Below, piece by piece: positions 8,520 through 17,400 of a DNA stretch of 64,000 nucleotides. The stretch spans positions 245,237 to 309,236 of the forward strand of contig CACVAS010000107.1 of NCBI GenBank assembly GCA_902727855.1, in the 5' to 3' direction. The notes beneath the pieces are model-generated. The model saw nothing but the letters and a program-made list of their open reading frames with translations, was not told where the DNA came from and did not search any database. Numbering within the stretch: the stretch's first letter is position 1; each line of letters begins with the position of its first letter. Source of the stretch: an uncultured Sulfurovum sp. GTDB taxonomy: Bacteria > Campylobacterota > Campylobacteria > Campylobacterales > Sulfurovaceae. Position numbers and translations under genes: made by a program.

Positions 8520-9206
8520 TTAAGAATCTGGCTGACCTACAATAAAAGCATGTCCTGTTTCTGCAGTGATAGTAATGTTGAAATCGCTACCATCTTTCAT
8601 AGTAAATTTAAAATGACAATCTTGAGCCATATATGAGGCACTATTTGGCTGTCTTGATGAGCCAAAACCATAATGAGGTCTACCTAGGTAGTCAAAACCT
8701 ATATGTGTTCCCCCATTTCCTGTGCATCCACCTCCTGATGTTACAGTATCCACCCCATATTTGTGTGTAATAAACATTCTGTCACTTATTCCTGCTCCTC
8801 CATTGGCATTACATGAAGATGCATCACCAAACATGGCATTACCATTGGTTGGATCAATAGCTGATTCATTTTGTGCAAAATATGCATTATTTGAGCCACT
8901 AGCATCATTATCACTACCTATCATATAATATTCGCCAGCAGTACATCTTGAAAATACTATTCTCCAAAATCTTCTTTGCCAATTATGTGCTCTATTAAAA
9001 GTGTTTTCAATAATCATATGCTTATTATCCATAAGTGCCAAATGTTGTGTGTAACGTATATCTGAGAGTATATTGGTACTAGCTTCGTTAACGAGGTCCC
9101 GTTCAATGCGTGGCATGGCTAGTGAAGCTAGTATACCTATGACGACTATGGCAAAGACAAGTTCAATCATAGTAAAGGCTTTACGTTTTATGTGTAATGG
9201 TTTCAT
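8520..9206 (-). CDS. Type II/IV pseudopilin-like protein (GspH-like), fourth of the adhesin operon
   Basis: A 228-residue protein with a class III (prepilin) signal: a short basic leader ending KRKA, then FTMIELVFAIVVIGILASLAMP, with the conserved Glu at +5 and a hydrophobic helix. The -1 residue is Ala instead of the usual Gly. The rest is a Gly- and Cys-containing C-terminal domain with no strong family match by eye. Its ATG overlaps the stop of the preceding gene by 4 bp, so the two are translationally coupled. It is last in an operon that begins with the giant adhesin at 19174. Likely role: a minor pilin in a pilus or secretion pseudopilus. Confidence 0.8.
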   Translation of the reverse strand: MKPLHIKRKAFTMIELVFAIVVIGILASLAMPRIERDLVNEASTNILSDIRYTQHLALMDNKHMIIENTFNRAHNWQRRFWRIVFSRCTAGEYYMIGSDNDASGSNNAYFAQNESAIDPTNGNAMFGDASSCNANGGAGISDRMFITHKYGVDTVTSGGGCTGNGGTHIGFDYLGRPHYGFGSSRQPNSASYMAQDCHFKFTMKDGSDFNITITAETGHAFIVGQPDS

Positions 9207-9685
9207 ATTTTTTGTAAGCTCCTTCTATGGTAGGTGAGTACTCTGTTCATATTATTAATATCTCTATAGTCAACATAGGCATCAACTATAATGTTAAGAG
9301 GGGTTCTTGGATTCGATACAGTAATGCTCAGTTCTCTGGTATCTGCACAGTTAGTGATGGTTGCATTACCTATATAAGAAAGTCTAAGTCTAATTCTATA
9401 ACCAGTATTTTGATTAGTAGCTGTACCTATACCCCCTTGAATATTTGCATTAATATCATCTATACACTCCATGGTTCTGTCTCTTGCACTCACTGCCATA
9501 ATGGCATACTCTGTGTAACTTCGTGCGTAGAGTATGGCTTGTTCTTTTCTGTACTGGTCTGTGGTAATTTTAACAGTCTTACCCGATAGGTTCGTCACAA
9601 ATGCAGCAATGACAGCCATGGTGACTATGACCACAACGGCAGTGAGCATGGAAAAGGCTTTTCTTTGTTGTGTGTAGAGCATCAT
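9203..9685 (-). CDS. Pseudopilin-like protein lacking Glu5, third of the set
   Basis: A 160-residue protein with a prepilin-like N-terminus: leader ending QRKA, then FSMLTAVVVIVTMAVIAAF. Position +5 is Thr, not Glu. In type II secretion systems, the tip pseudopilin GspK is the one lacking Glu5, so this protein may sit at a fibre tip; that is an analogy only. The body is beta-rich with a Cys pair (MECIDD ... TNCADT). It overlaps its neighbours by 4 bp on both sides within the five-gene operon. Confidence 0.72.
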   Translation of the reverse strand: MMLYTQQRKAFSMLTAVVVIVTMAVIAAFVTNLSGKTVKITTDQYRKEQAILYARSYTEYAIMAVSARDRTMECIDDINANIQGGIGTATNQNTGYRIRLRLSYIGNATITNCADTRELSITVSNPRTPLNIIVDAYVDYRDINNMNRVLTYHRRSLQKI

Positions 9686-10632
9686 CTTATCACCGCCTTT
9701 TCTTTACATACAGAAATGCTTTCATCTGCACTGATACGCTCTGGCTTACATATTTTAAGACGTACAACATTTTCGGTTCCTGTAAAACGAAACACAGAGA
9801 TGTCACGAATAAGTACTTTTTGTCCTGCAGTGGTAGCTGCATCATTATAAAATCCACCTGCGGCACCACGCCATGGCTGAAAGTTATACCGTAAGACAAG
9901 GTCTGTTCCACCATTACCATCTTCATCTGTAGCGACTATGGCGTACGAAGTCCAAGCAAGTTTGTATTGTTCCTTAATGCTTATATTGGTATTAGGTGCA
10001 GCAATACTAAGATTTTCATCATCTGTTCCATCATCGTTGGTGTTAAAGATGCCAGGGTTACCTGCAACTGTATAAGCATCAGCATTATTATGTATATTTA
10101 GAGCATCGACTGGAAAGTAGACAGCAGCACTTGCAAGTGAACATGCTGTTCCTCCTGTTGAAAGGTTCCCTATAATAGTGTTCGCAAGGTTTAGGTTTGA
10201 ACCAGGTGTTGAAATACCTATGTTAGATGTAGGTCCTGCAACACGACCTGATGCAGTTAAGTCACAAAAACCAGTCCAACCAGGGCGTCTATTGGTAGCG
10301 AGGTCTCCAGGTCCACTTCTAGCAATGAAACTGTCTCTATCGTAGCCTATCCACTGTAAGGTGTCAAAGGTATTGTTTGAATCAATACTGGAGATATCAG
10401 ATAAACTGTCATCACTTGTATCTCTTGCAACGACGCTTCCTGGTATAGCGTAGGCGAGTCTATTGGTGATTTGTGTAATGGCAAGTTCTGTTTTGATGCT
10501 ACTACGGTAAAGTGCTCGTTGGTTAATGTAAGCTTCATAGGTTTTGGCTATGACCTCAGAAGAGATACCTGCAATAATACCTAGTATAACAATGACAAAA
10601 GTCATCTCTAAGAGTGTAAATGCTTTTTTCAT
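9682..10632 (-). CDS. Prepilin-like protein with N-terminal methylation motif, second of the set
   Basis: A 316-residue protein starting MKKA then FTLLEMTFVIVILGIIAGISS, a textbook prepilin cleavage/methylation helix with Glu at +5 and Ala at -1. The C-terminal domain is long for a minor pilin and contains several Cys (GFCDLTASG, GTACSLASA, LKICKPERI, ISVCKE). It resembles PulG/GspJ-type minor pseudopilins in layout. Four-bp overlaps with the genes before and after indicate strict co-translation. Inferred to be a minor pilin of the same fibre as its neighbours. Confidence 0.78.
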   Translation of the reverse strand: MKKAFTLLEMTFVIVILGIIAGISSEVIAKTYEAYINQRALYRSSIKTELAITQITNRLAYAIPGSVVARDTSDDSLSDISSIDSNNTFDTLQWIGYDRDSFIARSGPGDLATNRRPGWTGFCDLTASGRVAGPTSNIGISTPGSNLNLANTIIGNLSTGGTACSLASAAVYFPVDALNIHNNADAYTVAGNPGIFNTNDDGTDDENLSIAAPNTNISIKEQYKLAWTSYAIVATDEDGNGGTDLVLRYNFQPWRGAAGGFYNDAATTAGQKVLIRDISVFRFTGTENVVRLKICKPERISADESISVCKEKAVIR

Positions 10633-11444
10633 AGTGGGTCACTTTCTTCCAGCTTGTACTCTCCAATGTTACATGAAAATGCCTCAAGAACAATGGATTT
10701 GTTGAGATCATCTGGTGTACCTGCTGCTGCATCATGTGTGAGTACAACACGTACATACTTGACATGACTGCTTCTTCCCAAATCATCGGCTATACCATCA
10801 AAATCAGCATCTCTCAAAGGAAATGTAAGTCTGTCATTATTTGTATCATATCTCGCAACATTGTTGGGAGAGTCTTCTATGTAGCGTACTTGTGTGTTCA
10901 TCACCATTCTAGTGTCTATGTAGTCATCTTCTCCTGCTACAAAGTTTTGAAAGCTTAAGTCAGCTTCGGTGTTGTGAAAATCATCTATGTCATCATTGAC
11001 AGTTTCAGCACCACCTCCAGCATCAATATCATTACGTGATCCAAAAGTGTTTGGTGTAGATGCAGTAAATTCACCGTTAATACTATCTCTAAAAGTACGA
11101 TGATAAATACCTACATTTGGAGTTCCTGCTCTCTTACGAGTTATATCATCACTTTGTAAGCCATTCTGGGCTAGTGTGTCGGTATCTGTATGGAGTACAG
11201 TTACACCAGAAGTTTGGTCGGTATTGCTTTCATCCCAGTGTCTTGCAAGTACAAAAGAGATGTGTGAGGATGCAGCGGCTATGGCTTCTTGTTGGGTAGA
11301 AACATAGCCACTACTTTGTGCTTGACTCACAAGTTGAGGTGCAGACATAAGGACAATACCCATGATAACTAGTGCAAAAATAAGCTCTACCATGGCAACA
11401 GCGGGTCTAAAGACCTTTTGTTGTTTTATGAAGTCAGTTACCAT
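10629..11444 (-). CDS. Prepilin-like protein, first of the set after the adhesin
   Basis: A 271-residue protein with leader MVTDFIKQQKVFRPA followed by VAMVELIFALVIMGIVLMS. Cleavage after Ala would place Glu at +5, matching type IV prepilins. A soluble domain of about 230 residues with many Asp/Asn follows; the C-terminus ends in NIGEYKLEESDPL. The gene starts 7 bp inside the end of the giant adhesin gene, and its own stop overlaps the next start by 4 bp. The class (GspI/PilV-like) cannot be fixed by eye. Confidence 0.75.
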   Translation of the reverse strand: MVTDFIKQQKVFRPAVAMVELIFALVIMGIVLMSAPQLVSQAQSSGYVSTQQEAIAAASSHISFVLARHWDESNTDQTSGVTVLHTDTDTLAQNGLQSDDITRKRAGTPNVGIYHRTFRDSINGEFTASTPNTFGSRNDIDAGGGAETVNDDIDDFHNTEADLSFQNFVAGEDDYIDTRMVMNTQVRYIEDSPNNVARYDTNNDRLTFPLRDADFDGIADDLGRSSHVKYVRVVLTHDAAAGTPDDLNKSIVLEAFSCNIGEYKLEESDPL

Positions 11445-14400
11445 GATAATCTATGGGTTTTTGTACTTTGGTTGGCAGGGGCTCTGTCATTATCTCTATT
11501 GCCATCGGCATCTAGTCTTGCTCCTTGCGTCGTTGCACCATCTACAACACTTCTTTCATCTCCTTCACCAGCCCAGTCACCACTCCCTGAACAACGTACA
11601 GAGTAGAGTGGGTCATTGTCAAAGATAATCCAAGGCGAGCTAGGATCTATGAGTCTTATTTCTGTTATCTTATTTGGATCAGGACAATCTACCGTGACAT
11701 TAAGGTTTATCGCATTATCTCTATCAAGGACATCTGTTCTATCTGTGATATTGTCTGGGACAGCAATGTTGTTTTCATTAACATTATCTAGGGTAACATT
11801 ACCCTCTTCATTACTTGTGGCAGAGGCTGTAGCTAACCACCAATAGTCTCCTGTGAGCGACGTACGAATACCATAAAGAGGCTGAACTATAGTACCATTC
11901 ATCTCAACACACAAATTATTAGTCGGGGCACTAGTATCTTCACAGTAGATATCCATGGCTAGTGGCGTTGTAACGATAGGATTGTTAGGGTTTAAATCTC
12001 TATTGCCTTCATAAAGCTTTTGAGATGCTCTCAATCGTGCATAGAGGAAGGTTTTTGTATCGGGTTGTGTACTGCTACCTGTAGGTTCTGTTATGTCAGA
12101 TACACTGGTATTGTACTTGGCATCTTCTGAGCTTACATTGAGTGCATTAAATGTGACTGCCACTGGGTTCATAGCTGCAGCACTTGACCTGTCTATGTTG
12201 TAGTTTAAGGTAATAGGGGCTGTCCCATTTTCATCTTGTGCAAATTTGTCTTTAGAAAGTGTAAACTCAGAAGAGACGTTATTTTCTATTTTGTCACCTG
12301 TATTTTCTACATTGACATATATATAATGTTCAAGACTGAACGTGTCTAGAAGTGAAGATGGGTCTGTGCTAATGTTTACACTATATTGCACATCTTTTGC
12401 CATACACTCATGTGTAAAGTTAGAAAGCTTCGTGTCTGATTTAGAGAGTGCTGTCACATTGGCGTCTATTTGTGCAGACATGGTACTGTCTGTGTCTTCT
12501 ATGGAATGCATATAGACAAACTCTAGGTTTTCAGGTTTTGTACCTGCAGAGACATTGACATCAAAATGATGAGGGTGGAATGTGATGATATCATTTTCAT
12601 AAGTATTATTATCATTAAATGTGACCTCAGAGCCAATGTTACAGCCAGATTTGGTTGTACCATCAGTTTCAGCAGATACTGTACTTTTACCAATGTCACA
12701 GTCGCCTGCTTCTTGGTCTACTTTTGTCCACTCTTCATCTAATGCTGAAAGCGTATAGATACCGACTTGATTGTTTTTAAATGAAACAGTGTATGCTGAA
12801 CCACTACTTACCGGTAAAGTCTGATTATAATCATTTTCATCATTACATGTTCCAGATGTATTATTAAATACTACACCTAACTCAATATTACTATTGGTAT
12901 AGGTAGGTATCTCAGATTCTATATCATCATACAGTTTACCTTTTATGTCCATGTAATAACCTTCACCTGCTGCCAATGCCTTGTCTATGCTTTCCGGAGG
13001 TATATTGTCTATTATGTCATTTTCATTGTCAATGCTTACTCCATAGTGTAAGCCTGCAGGGCGTATAGCAAAGTTGTCTTGTGCATCTATAGGGAAATCG
13101 TTGAAACCAGTACCTCTTTTTTTGGCAATAGCTTTAAGTTCATCATAACATCCTCTGTAGTCGGTAGCAAAGCTAGAACAGTCTATTGTTAAAACAGTGT
13201 TATTCCCATCAGTTGGGACAAAAATTCTAAATATCGCATCTTTATGCGCACTGTTTATCTTTAAATCGTTAAATGTAGTACGAGTCTTTTCATTTGAGAA
13301 GTAAAGGTATTGTTCTTCATCAACTTGTGTATCTAAGTCATCTATACTTCGTAATGATACTCTTACAACAACATTGCTTAATGGGTTTTCTTTTGTCATA
13401 TCTTTATCGTAAGATACGACATCATAGTCAAATTCACGTCCACTTATTTGTGTGTACCAAGGGAATCTTTCTGCATTGACAGTTGTATCTCTGGTATTTG
13501 TTCTCTCCACATTAAAAGTGACTTTATCTGTATCAATACCCGAATCATCATTGAGTATGGTACCTGTACCTGTATGTTCATCATCTGAAATGTATGCATT
13601 TCTACTTATTACATTAGTGAGTATGACAGTAAAGGTTTCATCGTCTTCTATGAAGAAGTCACCTATGACTTTGACCGTAACAGTTTTTTCTATTTCTCCA
13701 GCTTCAAAAGTGAGTGTACCTTGTGTTTGGTTGTAGTCATTGTCACCTATGAGTGCAGTACCGTCACTTGTAGCATAGTTCACCGTGACATCTTCACGGT
13801 GAGGTAAGGTCATACTTACAGTAAAATTGAAGTCTGTGTATCCTGCATCTCCTTCTGAGAGATTAACATCATTGATGCTAAGTATGGCAATGTCATCATT
13901 GAGTATGGTACCTGTGGCGTTACCATCTGAAATGGTAGCATTGGTGGGGTTGCTAAGTAGAAGGAACAGAGTCTCATCATCTTCTATGTTTAAGTCACCT
14001 ACAACGCTTATGTTTATCTCTTTTGATGTTTCATTTGGAGCAAAAACAACTTGAGTGGCATTGACTTCAATGTAGTCATTGTCTGCAACAGTCGCAGTGC
14101 CATCTTGCGTTGCGTAATTGAGTGTAACGTCATTGTAAAATGCCTCACTAAGGTTCAGGGTAAAAGTAAGGTTGGTAATGTCATCATCACCTTCATACAC
14201 ACTTACATCACCTACAGAAAGACTTGCAAAGTCATCATTGATGATAGTACCTGTACCTACGCTTTTGCCTAGCGTGGTGTTAGATGGACTAGAGAGTGTG
14301 AGTGTAAAGGTTTCATCTCTTTCTATGTTTGTGTCACCATTGACCATCACTATAATCTTAGCAGTAGTCTCACCAGCACCGATGGTAAGACGACCAGAAG

Positions 14401-17400
14401 CAGCATTGTAGTCAGAGTCTGCTGTCTCTGCAGTACCATTTGAAGTACGGTAATCTACCGATACCGAAGTGTAAGAAGGTCTGTCTAAGGTGAGTGTGAA
14501 TTCAAAATCTGTTGTACCGTAGTCACCTTCTTCTTTTTGGACATCATTGATGCCAATGGTTGTAAAGTCATCGTTAAGTATGGTACCAACCCCAATGGCT
14601 TTTGATATAGTCGCATTGGTCGGATTAGAAAGTGTCACCCTAAAGGTTTCATTAGGTTCTACCTTGGTGTCACCATTAACCAGAATAGTCACTGTTTTAG
14701 AGGTCTCTCCTGCTGCGAAGTTTACGGTACCAGATTTAGCGATGTAGTCATTGTCTGCTAGGGTAGCTGTACCATTGCTTGTATCGTAGTCTACAGAAAC
14801 AGCACTTGCATAGGCATTCTCTAAAGATACAGTAAAGGTAAAGTTGGTTGTACCATCATTCCCTTCATTTCTTTGTATGTCATTGATGGTAATACCAGGG
14901 TAACTGTCATCATTGAGTATGGTACCCACCCCTGTATCTTTTGAAATACTTGCATTACTTGGGTTAGAAAGAATGATGTTAAAGGTTTCATCACTCTCTA
15001 CAATGGTGTCACCATTGACTTTGGCAGTGATAGTCGCTGTGGTTTGTCCTGCTGGTATGGTCAGTGTGGTAGTCGTGAGTGCTTGGTAGTCAGAGTCTGC
15101 TATGGTGGCATTACCATCGGTAGTGAGGTAGTCTACTGTGACATCAACCGGGTAAGACCTACTTAAAGAGACGGTAAAGTCAAAGTCTGTGGTATCAGAG
15201 TCACCTTCATCCTTTTGTATGTCATTGATGGTAATATCAGGGTAGCTATCATCATTAAGTATGGTACCAATACCTGTACCGTCTGCTATGAGTGCATTGG
15301 TTGGATTAGAAAGTGTGACATTAAAGGTTTCATCAGATTCTACCTTGGTGTCACCATTAACAAGAATAGTCACTGTTTTAGAAGTCTCTCCTGCTGCGAA
15401 GTTTACGGTACCAGAGTTAGCATTGTAGTCATTGTCTGCTAGGGTGGCTGTACCATCACTTGTAGCGTAGTCTACAGAAACAGCATTCGCATAGGCATTC
15501 TCTAAAGAGATGGTAAAGGTAAAGTTGGTTGTATCAGAGTCACCTTCATTTAATTGTATGTCATTGATGGTAATACCAGGGTAACTGTCATCATTGAGTA
15601 TGGTACCCACCCCTGTGTTATCTGAGATACTTGCATTACTTGGGTTAGAAAGAATGATGTTAAAGGTTTCATCACTCTCTACAATGGTGTCACCATTGAC
15701 TTTGGCAGTGATAGTCGCTGTGGTTTGTCCTGCTGGTATGGTCAGTGTGGTAGTCGTGAGTGCTTGGTAGTCAGAGTCTGCTATGGTGGCTGTATCATCG
15801 GTAGTGAGGTAGTCTACTGTGACATCAACCGGGTAAGACCTACTTAAAGAGACGGTAAAGTCAAAGTCTGTGGTATCAGAGTCACCTTCATTCTTTTCTA
15901 TGTCATTGATGCTTAGGGTTGGAAGGGTATCATCATTGAGTATAGTACCAACACCAATGGCTTTTGATATCGAAGCATTGCTAGGATTAGAAAGTGTGAC
16001 ATTAAAGGTTTCATCAGATTCTACCTTGGTGTCACCATTGACCAGAATAGTCACTGTTTTAGAGGTCTCTCCTGCTGCGAAGTTTACGGTACCAGAGTTA
16101 GCATTGTAGTCATTGTCTGCTAGGGTGGCTGTACCATTGCTTGTATCGTAGTCTACAGAAACAGCACTTGCATAGGCATTCTCTAAAGATACAGTAAAGG
16201 TAAAGTTGGTTGTACCATCATTCCCTTCATTTCTTTGTATGTCATTGATGGTAATACCAGGGTAACTGTCATCATTGAGTATGGTACCCACCCCTGTATC
16301 TTTTGAAATACTTGCATTACTTGGGTTAGAAAGAATGATGTTAAAGGTTTCATCACTCTCTACAATGGTGTCACCATTGACTTTGGCAGTGATAGTCGCT
16401 GTGGTTTGTCCTGCTGGTATGGTCAGTGTGGTAGTCGTGAGTGCTTGGTAGTCAGAGTCTGCTATGGTGGCTGTATCATCGGTAGTGAGGTAGTCTACTG
16501 TGACATCAACCGGGTAAGACCTACTTAAAGAGACGGTAAAGTCAAAGTCTGTGGTACCAGAGTCACCTTCATCCTTTTGTGTGTCATTGATGCTTAGGGT
16601 TGGAAGGGTATCATCATTGAGTATAGTACCAACCCCAATGGCTTTTGATATCGAAGCATTGCTAGGATTAGAAAGTGTGACATTAAAGGTTTCATTAGGT
16701 TCTACCTTGGTGTCACCATTAACTAAAATAGTCACTGTTTTAGAGGTTTCTCCTGCTGCGAAGTTTACGGTACCAGATTTAGCGATGTAGTCATTGTCTG
16801 CTAGGGTAGCTGTACCATTGCTTGTAGCGTAGTCTACAGAAACAGCACTCGCATAGGCATTGTCTAAAGATACAGTAAAGGTAAAGTTTGTTGTGCCAGA
16901 GTTCCCTTCATTTCTTTGTATGTCATTGATAGTAATACCAGGGTAACTGTCATCATTGAGTATGGTACCCACCCCTGTATCTTTTGAAATACTTGCATTG
17001 CTTGGGTTAGAAAGAATGATGTTAAAGGTTTCATCAGGCTCTACAATGGTGTCACCATTGACTTGAGCAGTGATAGTCGCTGTGGTTTGCCCTGCTGGTA
17101 TGGTCAGTGTGGTAGTCGTGAGTGCTTGGTAGTCAGAGTCTGCTATGGTGGCTGTACCATCGGTAGTGAGGTAGTCTACTGTGACATCAACTGGGTAAGA
17201 CCTACTTAAAGAGACGGTAAAGTCAAAGTCTGTGGTACCAGAGTCACCTTCATCCTTTTGTATGTCATTGATGGTAATATCAGGGTAGCTATCATCATTA
17301 AGTATGGTACCAATACCTGTACCGTCTGCTATGAGTGCATTGGTTGGATTAGAAAGTGTGACATTAAAGGTTTCATTAGGTTCTACCTTGGTATCACCAT

